Assembly: GCA_021300535.1 (NCBI GenBank)
Contig: JAJTED010000027.1
Coordinates: 2,720 to 66,719, forward strand
Reading direction: 5' to 3'
Length of the DNA stretch: 64,000 bases
Origin: Planctomycetaceae bacterium
GTDB taxonomy: Bacteria > Planctomycetota > Planctomycetia > Pirellulales > UBA1268
Made by a program: the position numbers and the translations under genes
Shown: piece by piece, positions 26,455-35,013 of the stretch
Position numbering within the stretch: position 1 is the stretch's first letter
Layout of the letters: every line of letters starts with the position of its first letter
Notes under the pieces: model-generated
Told to the model about the DNA's origin: nothing
Seen by the model: the letters and a program-made list of their open reading frames with translations, nothing else
Database searches by the model: none

Positions 26455-26539
26455 CAAAAGGCGCGAGCCGAGGGAATGCGGATGGCCGCACGTGAAGCGA
26501 CGCGTAATCCCTCATCTTGCGATTCGGGCTTCCCAGCAA
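26455..26539 (+). repeat. About 85-bp dispersed hairpin repeat, copy 1
   Basis: CAAAAGGCGCGAGCCGAGGGAATGCGGATGGCC...GCGACGCG..ATCCCTCATC..GATTCGGGCTTCCC.GCA, shared inverted at 46123-46208. Confidence 0.85.
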
Positions 26540-26686
26540 CTGGGCACACCGTCGCAGACCGACAAGCAAGGGCGAGAGCGGAGCCTCCCACGGCGCCAGG
26601 CCCGGAGGGCCGGGGTGACACCTGCGGGCGGAGGCCCGCCAGGCAAAAATCGCACGATGCGATGTTTTGCCGACAAACAGCCACCG

Positions 26687-29600
26687 TCACTCCGCGACCA
26701 TGTGGCCGAGCGCCGCCAGGGCCGCGTGATCGGCGGACGTGAGCCGGCCGCCGCGGACGCGGGCGGTCGCCAGACGACACCAGCAGTCGGCCGCGGCCGC
26801 GGTGCGGGCGTCGGCTGCGGCGGCATGATGCGCGACCGCGAGCACGCTCACGAGCTCCCGGACCTCGGCCGCCAGTGCCGCCACCTCAAGCTGCCGCTCC
26901 GCAAGCTGCCGACCGTGCCGGCGGATCGCGCGGTCGATGCGGACCGCGGCCGCGGCCATCAGCCGCCGCGCCTCCGCCGCGTGCACGCGGAGCCGCGGGT
27001 CGGCGATGGCCGCGTCCTCGGCCGCGCGGCCGGCCGCCAGCCGTGACGCCCGCCAGGCGAGCCAGTCACCGGCCCGCCGCAGGCCCGTCGCATCGGCCGC
27101 CGCCGCCAGCGGATGGGCCTTCGCCAGCCCCTTGAAGAGCGCCAGGCCGAGCAGATCGCTCTCCCCCTCGTAGACCGTGACGGCGAAGTGATCGTGGAAC
27201 GAGTCGCCCAACGGGTGGCCGACGAGGAAGGCCCGGCCCCCGTGGATGCCCAGCGCGTCGATCGCCCCCTCGCGGACACAGGTGCTGGCGACGATCTTCG
27301 CCGCGATCGCCTCCAGTTCGCCGGTCTGCCCCGCGTCGATCGCCGCGGCCGCCCAGGCGGACAGCGCGTCGCAGGCGACGATGCCGGCGGCGATCCGCGC
27401 CAGCCGTCCCTGCACGAGCTCGCGGGCGGCGATCGGGCGGCCCCAGGTGGTCCGCCGACGGGCATGGTCGACGGCATGTCGCAGCAGACAGCGCAGGGTG
27501 CCCCCCGCCTGCGCGGCGAGCGTCACGCGGCCCCGATTGAGACCGTGCCAGACGATCGCCATGCCGTCACGGCCCGCGGGGGCCGCGAGCAGATCATCCG
27601 CGGCGACCGGAAAGCGGTCGAACTCCAGCGCCGCGTTGTGGGCGTGCTTGAGCGGATGGAGGGCGTAACGCCGCAAGCGGAACGTCGGCCCGTCGGCGGC
27701 GGGCAGGCGGACGACGGCCACCGCCGGATGGCCGTCGAGCCGCGCGAGCACCTTCACGAGCCGCCCATGCACGGCGTTGGTGATGAACATCTTCGTGCCG
27801 GTGAGCACGAGACCATCTGCCTGCCGGGCGAGCACCGCCTGCACCGCGGCGAGGTCGCAGCCCACGTCCGGCTCCGTGCCGCCGAAGATCGAGAGCGGCC
27901 GGCCCGCCGCGAGGCCGGGCAGATGGCGGGCCTGCTGGGACTCGCTGCCGAAGGCCGCCAGCGCGGAGACCGCGCCGATCGACGAGTGCACGGCGAGCAT
28001 GCCGGCGGCGGTGGGACAGTCGGCGGCGACGTGCGTGATCGCCCGGGCGAGTTCCGCGAGCGACGCCTCCGCGCCGCCGAACCGCGCCGGCACGGCCAGG
28101 CCCCACAGGCCCGCGGTCCCCAGGACTTCTTCGGCACGACTGGAAAACCGGCCGGTCGGCGGTTCGGGAGCGTCGGCCAGCGGCGGCCGCGGCAGCGGGC
28201 TCGCACCCTCGACCGCGTCGTAAAGTCGCCCCTCCGCCCGCAGCTGCGCCAGCCCGCCGGTCGTCCGCGTGAGCACGTCGGCCACCGCGGGCCGCAGCGC
28301 CGCGGCGGCGGCCGCCGCGGCGAAACCGTTGGCCTGCTCCCCGCGGCCACCCGTCCACAGGCATCCCGCCAGCCACGATCGCTGCGTCATGTCGCTCCGC
28401 ACGGCGTGCTCCTCCTTTCCCATGTCGCTCGGCACCGCGCCGACCCACCGCGGCGGCTGCGCAGCGGCGGCGGCCGCGATCGGCGTGGCGAAGTGCGCGG
28501 CGATCGCGGGCCGCTTGAGCTTGAAGGACGGCGTCGCCTCGCCGTGACCGGCGTCGAACGGCCGCCCCACGAGCACGACCCGCCGCACCTGCCACGCGCT
28601 CGGCAGCCGCCGCTGTCGGCGGGCGATGCGTCGCGCCATCCATTCCACGATGCGGTGATGGCGGACCGCGCCCCGGCGACTGAACACGGGCAGCCGCAGC
28701 CGCCGCACGAGTCCGCGGACCATCCCCGGCTCCGGCACGACCAGCGCCACCGGCCACCGCAGGCCGTCGCCCACGACGCACACCTGCGCCACCGCCGGAT
28801 CCTCGGCGAGGACCCGCTCGACCTCGGCCGGCGGCACCTTGAGGCCGGTCGAGAGCACGAGCCGTTCCGACAGCCGCCACTCCGGCACGGGCTCGATCGC
28901 CGCAGCCGCCGCAGCCGCCGCGGACTGACGCGGTTCCTGCCGCGGGGGCCGCACGATCCCCAGCGCCCGGCTCGGCGTCCGCACGAAGAGTTCCCCGTCC
29001 GCGTGATCGTCGATCCGCAGCTCCACGCCGGCCAGCGGCGGACCGACCGTTCCCGGCCGCGCGATCCGCGGATTGGAGAGCGTCACCACGGGACCGGCTT
29101 CGGCGAGGCCGTAGCCCTCCACGAGCGGCACGCCCGCCGCGGCGAAGAACTCGGCCGTCCGCCGCCGCAGCGCCGCGCCGCCGGACACGCATACCCGCAC
29201 CTCGCCACCCAATGCAGCCCGCAGATGGGCGATTTTTCCGGCCCGGGCCGCCGCCTCCAGCCGCTCGAAGAACGCGGGCACGCCGAGCACCACGGTGGGG
29301 GGCAGGGCGGCGCAGGCGTCGAGCACGCGGATGCGGTCACGGACGACGTTCAGACAGCCACCGCGGACCAAGGCCGTGTAGAGGTCGCCCGTGCGGGCCA
29401 GGGCGTGGCTCATCGGCAGCCAGGCGAGCCGGACGTCGCGCGGATCGTCGAGGAACATCTCGGCGGCGGCGATCGCATTGGCCGCCAGCGCCCGCTGGGA
29501 ATGAAGCACGCCGTGCGGCGCGCCGGTCGTGCCCGAGGAGAGCACGATCGTGCAGGGGGCGTCGGGATCGCAGGTCCGCGCCCGGCGGCCGAGCGCTTCG

Positions 29601-30175
29601 AGCAACGCTTCGCGATCGCCGGCCCGCGGCCGCAAGGCCGCGGCACAGGCACCCGACGTCAGGTCGAGGCACGGTCCGGCCACGCCCGCGACGCGGCGAG
29701 CACCGCCGCTGACGATCGCGGCCCGCAGCCCGAGCCACGCGAGCGAGCCGCGGTCGCCGGGATCGTCGTGCAACGCGACATGCACCGCGCCGGCGAGCAG
29801 GCAGGCCAGATCGACCACGATCCAGTCGGGCCCGTGCGGCCCCAGGTGGGCCAGACGGTCGCCGCGCCGCACGCCCGCAGCCTCGAGTGCCTCGGCCAGC
29901 GCCAGCGCCTTCGCGGCGAGCTCCAACCATGTCCAGGCCGCTCCCGTGGCGCAAGCCTCCAGGCTTGCGAATCCGGGTGGTGGAACCTCAGGCCGGTTTC
30001 GACGGTCGGACACCGCCGCTCCAGAAGCCAGACCATCGACGATCGCCGGACGGTCGCCGCTGGCGACGACGCGATCGTGAAGCAGGGCGACGAGAGACGC
30101 GGCCGCCGGATGCGGCATCACCGCGGCCGGCACCCGCCCGTGTGGCACGACCGTGGCCATCGCGTCTCCCGTCAT
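26687..30175 (-). CDS. Fusion protein: AMP-binding acyl-CoA ligase (N) plus acyl-CoA dehydrogenase (C)
   Basis: ANL motifs CTIVLSSGTTGAPHGVLHS and VEGYGLAEAGPVVTLSNP; ACAD motifs GLAVPARFGGAEASLAELARAI, IFGGTEPDVGCDLAAV, LTGTKMFITNAVHGRLV in one continuous frame. Start re-assigned from 31129 to 30175 (overlaps the thiolase stop). Confidence 0.85.
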   Translation of the reverse strand: MTGDAMATVVPHGRVPAAVMPHPAAASLVALLHDRVVASGDRPAIVDGLASGAAVSDRRNRPEVPPPGFASLEACATGAAWTWLELAAKALALAEALEAAGVRRGDRLAHLGPHGPDWIVVDLACLLAGAVHVALHDDPGDRGSLAWLGLRAAIVSGGARRVAGVAGPCLDLTSGACAAALRPRAGDREALLEALGRRARTCDPDAPCTIVLSSGTTGAPHGVLHSQRALAANAIAAAEMFLDDPRDVRLAWLPMSHALARTGDLYTALVRGGCLNVVRDRIRVLDACAALPPTVVLGVPAFFERLEAAARAGKIAHLRAALGGEVRVCVSGGAALRRRTAEFFAAAGVPLVEGYGLAEAGPVVTLSNPRIARPGTVGPPLAGVELRIDDHADGELFVRTPSRALGIVRPPRQEPRQSAAAAAAAAIEPVPEWRLSERLVLSTGLKVPPAEVERVLAEDPAVAQVCVVGDGLRWPVALVVPEPGMVRGLVRRLRLPVFSRRGAVRHHRIVEWMARRIARRQRRLPSAWQVRRVVLVGRPFDAGHGEATPSFKLKRPAIAAHFATPIAAAAAAQPPRWVGAVPSDMGKEEHAVRSDMTQRSWLAGCLWTGGRGEQANGFAAAAAAAALRPAVADVLTRTTGGLAQLRAEGRLYDAVEGASPLPRPPLADAPEPPTGRFSSRAEEVLGTAGLWGLAVPARFGGAEASLAELARAITHVAADCPTAAGMLAVHSSIGAVSALAAFGSESQQARHLPGLAAGRPLSIFGGTEPDVGCDLAAVQAVLARQADGLVLTGTKMFITNAVHGRLVKVLARLDGHPAVAVVRLPAADGPTFRLRRYALHPLKHAHNAALEFDRFPVAADDLLAAPAGRDGMAIVWHGLNRGRVTLAAQAGGTLRCLLRHAVDHARRRTTWGRPIAARELVQGRLARIAAGIVACDALSAWAAAAIDAGQTGELEAIAAKIVASTCVREGAIDALGIHGGRAFLVGHPLGDSFHDHFAVTVYEGESDLLGLALFKGLAKAHPLAAAADATGLRRAGDWLAWRASRLAAGRAAEDAAIADPRLRVHAAEARRLMAAAAVRIDRAIRRHGRQLAERQLEVAALAAEVRELVSVLAVAHHAAAADARTAAAADCWCRLATARVRGGRLTSADHAALAALGHMVAE
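29945..30025 (-). repeat. Palindromic element inserted in-frame in the ligase domain
   Basis: GGCGCAAGCCTCCAGGCTTGCGAATC perfect palindrome core; encodes the extra segment LASGAAVSDRRNRPEVPPPGFASLEACATG between RPAIVDG and TWTWLELA. Boundaries approximate. Confidence 0.6.
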
Positions 30176-31368
30176 TCGCACCGCTCGAACAGCACCGCGA
30201 TGCCCTGGCCGAGGCCGATGCACATCGTGGCCAGGCCCAGGGGCACCGCCGCGTCGCGCATCGCGTGCAGGAGCGTGGTGGTGATCCGCGCCCCGGAGGC
30301 GCCGAGCGGATGGCCGATCGCCAGCGCGCCGCCGCGGACGTTGACCCGCGCGGAATCGAAGCCGAGCGCGTCGATGCAGTGGATCGCCTGCGCGGCGAAA
30401 GCCTCGTTGAGTTCCACCAGGCCGATGTCGCCGCGGCCGATGCCGCGGCCCGCGACCCGCGCCAGGAGTTTTTCCGTGGCCGCGATCGGCCCGGTGCCCA
30501 TGGCGGCCGGCGGCACGCCGACGACGGCCGTGGCCACGACCCGCGCCCAGGGCTCGAGCTGCTGCCGGGCCGCCTCCGCCTCCGACATCACGAGCACCGC
30601 CGCGGCGCCGTCGCTCACCGGGGCGCTCGTAGCCGCAGTGATCGTGCCCAGCTGCGGCAGGAACGCCGGCTCGAGCGTCGCCATCGCCTCCAGGCTCGTG
30701 TCGCGGCGGATCGACTGGTCGTGCAGCATCTCGGCCGCGGCGCCGTGCTCGTCGTGGCCGAACACGGGCACGATCTCGTCGTCGAACAGGCCCGCGTCGC
30801 CGGCCCGCGCGGCGCGGGCATGGCTCTCGAGGGCGTATTCCTCCTGCCGCCGGCGCGAGATGCCGTGGGCCGCCGCGAGCTGCTCGGCCGTCAGCCCCAT
30901 CGAGAGCATGCCGCGGCTCGAGCGGGCGAAGACCCGCGGATGGATGTCGACGGCGGAGTCCATGGGCAGGTGGTGCATGTGCTCGACGCCGGCGACCACC
31001 TGCACGTTCTCGGCGCCGGCCGCGATCGCGTGGCAGGCCTGGGCCAGGGCCTGCAGCGACGAGCCGCAGAGCCGGTTGACGGTCGTGCCGGCGGTGGACA
31101 ACGGCAGCCCCGCCATCAGCGCCGCGCACCGCCCCGCGTTGCCGCCGAGCTCGCCCCGCTGCTGCGTGGCTCCGAGGACGACGTCCTCGATCGTGGCCGG
31201 CTCGACGCCGGAGCGGTCCACGACGGCCGCGATCACGGCCGCCGCCAGCTCGTCGCCACGCACGTGGCGGAAGATGCCGCGGTCGGGGTGCGCGCGGCCG
31301 ATCGCCGTGCGGCAGCAGGCGACGACGACGGGCGTGGTCGCGGGATCACGTGAGGCGCCGGGGTTCAT
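30172..31368 (-). CDS. fadA: Acetyl-CoA acyltransferase (thiolase)
   Basis: NRLCGSSLQALAQACHAI, VELNEAFAAQAIHCIDALGFD, NVRGGALAIGHPLGASGARITTTLLHAM. Confidence 0.92.
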   Translation of the reverse strand: MNPGASRDPATTPVVVACCRTAIGRAHPDRGIFRHVRGDELAAAVIAAVVDRSGVEPATIEDVVLGATQQRGELGGNAGRCAALMAGLPLSTAGTTVNRLCGSSLQALAQACHAIAAGAENVQVVAGVEHMHHLPMDSAVDIHPRVFARSSRGMLSMGLTAEQLAAAHGISRRRQEEYALESHARAARAGDAGLFDDEIVPVFGHDEHGAAAEMLHDQSIRRDTSLEAMATLEPAFLPQLGTITAATSAPVSDGAAAVLVMSEAEAARQQLEPWARVVATAVVGVPPAAMGTGPIAATEKLLARVAGRGIGRGDIGLVELNEAFAAQAIHCIDALGFDSARVNVRGGALAIGHPLGASGARITTTLLHAMRDAAVPLGLATMCIGLGQGIAVLFERCE

Positions 31369-31384
31369 GCAGTTCGTCCTCGCT

Positions 31385-33568
31385 TCATGCCGTGAACGCC
31401 AGGCCGTCGCGGGCCATCGCGAGCAGACGATCGGTGGGCACCATCCGCGGCCCCAGGTCGGCCAGCGGCTCGAGCCGCCTCACGACCTCGGCCGGCCCGA
31501 GCGTGTCGGCCCAGGCGAGCAGGCCGCCGCGAAAGGGAGGGAACCCGAGGGCGTGGATCACGGCGAGGTCGATGTCGCGACCGTCGCGCACGAGCCCTTC
31601 GTCGAGCGCGCGGACCGCCTCGAGCAGCATCGGGAGGAGCAGCCGGTCGGCAATCGTGCGGTCGCTCGTCTCGCGGGCGGGCAGCGCATAACGGCGGATC
31701 AGCTCCGCGGCACCGGCGTCGGGGCCGAGCATTCGCGGTTTGCTGGCCGCGGCCGCGTAGCGGTAGAAGCCGCAGCCGCTCTTGCGGCCCAGCCGCCCCG
31801 ACTTGACCAGCGCCGGGATCACCGGCGAAGCCTCGATGCGATCGCCGTAGGCCGCGCTCAGCACGAGCCCCGCGTAGAACGCGGTGTCGAGGCCGATCAT
31901 GTCGTAGAGCTCGATGGGGCCCATCGGCATCCCGAAGCCCCGTGCCACGCGGTCGATCCGCCCGCACTCCACGCCCTCGCGGGCCATCTCCACGGCCTCG
32001 TGGAGGTAGGGCATGAGGATGCGGTTGACGAGAAAGCCCGGACTGTCGCGGACGACGACCGGGCACTTGCCGAGCCGCTTGGCGTGCGCGACCACCGCGG
32101 CGACGGTGGCGTCGCTCGTCGCCGGCCCGCGGACCACCTCGACGAGCGTCATCCGCCGCACGGGATTGAAGAAGTGCATCCCACAGAACCGCGCCGGATC
32201 GGACAGGCCGGCGGCCAGCCGGGCGATCGGATTGGTGGAGGTGTTGGTGGCGATGATCGTGGCGGGGCCGACGAGCCGCTCGATGTCGGCGAGCACCTGC
32301 TGCTTGACGTCGGTCCGCTCGGTGACACTCTCGATCACGAGGTCGGCGTCGGCGACGGCCGCGAGCTGCGTGGCGGTGCGGAGCCGACCGGCGAGGGCCA
32401 ACGCCCGTGCGGGATCGGTCCGCTTCGTGGCCCGGTCCCAGGCGGCCTCGTCGAGCAGCCCCGGCACGGCGGCCGCGAGAGCGGCGGCGGAGACGTCGAT
32501 GAGTGTGGCGTCACAGCCGGCGCGGAGATGCGCGGCCGCGATTCCCGCCCCCATGATGCCCGCCCCGATCACGGCAGCCGCGGCGACCGGTGCGGCAGAC
32601 GGCTCGGCCGCGGCATCACCGCTGCCGATGCCCGGATCGCGGCGGTTACGCTCGCCGCCGCGGAACACACGGAGCAGCTGGCCGGCCACGGGCGAGCGGG
32701 CGAGTTTCGCGAACGCAGCCGACTCGATCGCCCCGGCCGCGTCGGCATCGACCGCCGCCCCGGCGAGGATCGTCCGCAGGATCGCCGGGGGCGCGGGATA
32801 GTGGCCACCGGTCCGGCCGAGGATCACGGCGGACGACGTCGCCTCCAGGAACTCGCGTTCCAGTGGATCCAGTTCGACAGCCGACGCCTGCCGGCGGCGG
32901 CGGGCGGCGACCGCTCCGCTCTCCCCTTGGGCATCGACGAGCCGGCGGGCCGTCTCGATCGCCTGCTCGGCGGGCACACAGGCATCGACCAGCCCCATCC
33001 GCGTCGCGGCCGCCGCGGCTACGTTCTCGCCCGACGCCGCCAGTTCCACCGCCGGGCCGGGACCGATCAGCCGCGGCAGCCGCACGGTGCCACCCCAGCC
33101 GGGCAGCAGGCCGAGCTTGACCTCGGGAAAGCCGAGGATCGTGTGCTCGGCATCGGTGGCCACCCGGAGGTCGCAGGCCAGGGCCAGTTCCAAACCGCCG
33201 CCGAGACAGACGCCGTCGATGACCGCCACCGAGGGCCAGGGCAGCCGCGATAGTCGGGCGAAAAGCGCCCTGCCCGCATCGCACAGCCGTGCGATCTCCG
33301 CCTCTGGCAGGCGGCGGACCTCGTCGAGCCGCGCCACGTCGGCGCCGGCGAAGAAGGATCCGGGTCGGGCGGAGCGGAGCACGACGCCCCGCGGGCGGCG
33401 GCGTGGCGGCCGGTTCTCGAGGTCGTCGAGGACGGCGGCCAGGTCGGCGAGCACGCCCGGCGTGAGCACGTTCTGGCGGTGGTCAGGAACCGCGAACGCG
33501 AGCGTCACGAAGCCATCGTCGGTGTGCTCGATCGCGAGCGTGGCGGAGTGGGGGAATGCCGCGGGCAT
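31385..33568 (-). CDS. fadJ: 3-hydroxyacyl-CoA dehydrogenase/enoyl-CoA hydratase (FadB/FadJ-like)
   Basis: ECH: LPWPSVAVIDGVCLGGGLELALACDLRVATD; HAD: AVIGAGIMGAGIAAAHLRAGCDATLIDVS, GMHFFNPVRRMTLVEVVRG. Start re-assigned. Confidence 0.92.
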   Translation of the reverse strand: MPAAFPHSATLAIEHTDDGFVTLAFAVPDHRQNVLTPGVLADLAAVLDDLENRPPRRRPRGVVLRSARPGSFFAGADVARLDEVRRLPEAEIARLCDAGRALFARLSRLPWPSVAVIDGVCLGGGLELALACDLRVATDAEHTILGFPEVKLGLLPGWGGTVRLPRLIGPGPAVELAASGENVAAAAATRMGLVDACVPAEQAIETARRLVDAQGESGAVAARRRRQASAVELDPLEREFLEATSSAVILGRTGGHYPAPPAILRTILAGAAVDADAAGAIESAAFAKLARSPVAGQLLRVFRGGERNRRDPGIGSGDAAAEPSAAPVAAAAVIGAGIMGAGIAAAHLRAGCDATLIDVSAAALAAAVPGLLDEAAWDRATKRTDPARALALAGRLRTATQLAAVADADLVIESVTERTDVKQQVLADIERLVGPATIIATNTSTNPIARLAAGLSDPARFCGMHFFNPVRRMTLVEVVRGPATSDATVAAVVAHAKRLGKCPVVVRDSPGFLVNRILMPYLHEAVEMAREGVECGRIDRVARGFGMPMGPIELYDMIGLDTAFYAGLVLSAAYGDRIEASPVIPALVKSGRLGRKSGCGFYRYAAAASKPRMLGPDAGAAELIRRYALPARETSDRTIADRLLLPMLLEAVRALDEGLVRDGRDIDLAVIHALGFPPFRGGLLAWADTLGPAEVVRRLEPLADLGPRMVPTDRLLAMARDGLAFTA

Positions 33569-33701
33569 GACAGTGATTTCTCGTGTTTCGCTTGCCCTGG
33601 GCGTGAAAACCGCTAGTGTATCGGACGTTTGGCGGTTCCCCAGGGTGGGAATCGAGCCGCCCGGAACTGGTCTCGAACGCACACACGGAGGTCGCCCGCC
33701 C

Positions 33702-34328
33702 ATGCAGACGAAGTCATCCAGTGGTGCCGAGACAGCAGCGGGCGACTGGTGCAGCCTGCGCGGCCGCAGCGGCCTGGCCATGGCCGCGGCTTGGTTCGTG
33801 CTCGTGGCCGTCGCCGTCGTCGGCAGGATGTGGCGGCCGGAGTGGAACGGCACGCCGCTGTGGAACGTGACCCCGCTGGCCGCCGTGGCCCTCGCCGCGG
33901 GGGCGTTGTTTCCGCAGCGACTGGTGGCGGCCTCGGTGCCGCTCGCCGCGCTCGCCATCAGCAACCTTTTCGAGCCCGGGTATGGCAATTTGGCAATCGC
34001 TGCCGTGGTGTATGCAGCCTCCGCCTGGCCGGCGCTCATCGGCCGGCTCGTGAACCGCGGCCGCTGGGCGGCGGTGGTCGGTGGTGCGGCGGCGAGCGCG
34101 GTGGTGTTTTTCGTGACCACGAACCTGGCCCACTGGTTCTTCATCGGCGGTTACCCGCGCACGATGGCGGGTGTCGTCGAGTGCTACGTCGCCGCACTGG
34201 CCCACTTCCGGCCCCTCGGTGACTTGGCCTGGAGCCTGGTGCTGTTCGCCGGGATTGTGGCCGTCGCCGCTGCCGACGATCTGCTCGCCCGCCGCTGGCA
34301 TCCGGCCCCCGCCTCGCGGGCCCGTTGA
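33702..34328 (+). CDS. Integral membrane protein (DUF6580-like)
   Basis: Multiple hydrophobic helices; WNVTPLAAVALAAGALFPQRLVAASVPLAALAISNLFE; NLAHWFFIGGYPRTMAGVVECYVAALAHF. Confidence 0.65.
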   Translation: MQTKSSSGAETAAGDWCSLRGRSGLAMAAAWFVLVAVAVVGRMWRPEWNGTPLWNVTPLAAVALAAGALFPQRLVAASVPLAALAISNLFEPGYGNLAIAAVVYAASAWPALIGRLVNRGRWAAVVGGAAASAVVFFVTTNLAHWFFIGGYPRTMAGVVECYVAALAHFRPLGDLAWSLVLFAGIVAVAAADDLLARRWHPAPASRAR

Positions 34329-34369
34329 ATCTCTGGTCGATCCCGGGGGTTTGATTCGCGCTAACCCGT

Positions 34370-34719
34370 GCCGTCGTGCGGCATGGATGGCGGGATGGTT
34401 TTCATGACCGGTGTCCCCGGGTTTCCACCCGGGGCTTCTTGGGCGCGACCATCCCACAAAAAGCCCCCGGCGGGAGCCGGGGGACTCCGGGTCACACGCC
34501 TTCCCACATGCCATGCGATCCGGGGCCGAACCGGGAAATTGCATGCCGTCGTGCGGCATGGATGGCGGGATGGTTTTCATGACCGGTGTCCCCGGGTTTC
34601 CACCCGGGGCTTCTTGGGCGTGACCCTCCCACAAAAAGCCCCCGGCGGGAGCCGGGGGACTCCGGGTCGCACGCCTTCCCACATGCCATGCGATCCGGGT
34701 TCGAACCAGGGCATCGCCC
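34370..34719 (+). repeat. Tandem array: two near-identical 175-bp units of the MITE-like element
   Basis: GCCGTCGTGCGGCATGGATGGCGGGATGGTTTTCATGACCGGTGTCCCCGGGTTTCCACCCGGGGCTTCTTGGG... starts at 34370 and 34545; a 164-bp end-to-end element lies at 34455-34618. Confidence 0.9.
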
Positions 34720-34891
34720 GCAGTCGTGCCCCGTGGAACTGTCAAACCAGGCATCGCAACATCAAAACCTACGATTGCCCCCACAGCCCAGGGACGTGGC
34801 AGGCGCACCCCCTTCGATCTCAAATCTCGGACCACGAGCCACCTGACGGCTTGACTGGAGGCCGAACCGGTTGAGAATGCGTTGCATCGCC

Positions 34892-34975
34892 GCGGGAATG
34901 GCGGAATTGGCAGACGCGCCAGGTTGAGGGCCTGGTGGTAGTAATACCGTGCAGGTTCAAGTCCTGTTTCCCGCA
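34892..34975 (+). tRNA. tRNA-Leu(GAG)
   Basis: GCGGGAATGGCGGAATTGGCAGACGCGCCAGGTTGAGGGCCTGGTGGTAGTAATACCGTGCAGGTTCAAGTCCTGTTTCCCGCA; acceptor GCGGGAA/TTCCCGC, anticodon stem CCAGG/CCTGG, loop TTGAGGG, GTTCAAG T-loop. Confidence 0.95.
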
Positions 34976-35013
34976 TTTGAAGTTCGACGGCCCGCTCCGA
35001 TCGCCGCTCCACG

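Noticed and set aside
30176-31129. N-terminal extension of the 1480-aa minus ORF
   Set aside because: Overlaps the thiolase gene out of frame on the same strand; composition is Arg/Gly noise. Real start is at 30175.
27113-33253. 2046-aa plus-strand ORF
   Set aside because: Antisense to the ligase/ACAD fusion, thiolase and FadJ genes; low-complexity Arg/Gly/His-rich composition. Artefact of high GC keeping the antisense frame open.
34690-34714. tRNA-like T-arm GATCCGGGTTCGAACCAGGG inside the repeat array
   Set aside because: No acceptor, D or anticodon arms around it; other repeat copies diverge at this spot. Probably chance.
34370-34719. Possible CRISPR array
   Set aside because: Only two 175-bp tandem units with no short repeat/unique spacer pattern and no cas genes.
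34368-34846. Several small ORFs encoding MAGWFSCPESPGFHPGLL-like peptides
   Set aside because: These recur only because the repeat element recurs; no sign of protein-level constraint.
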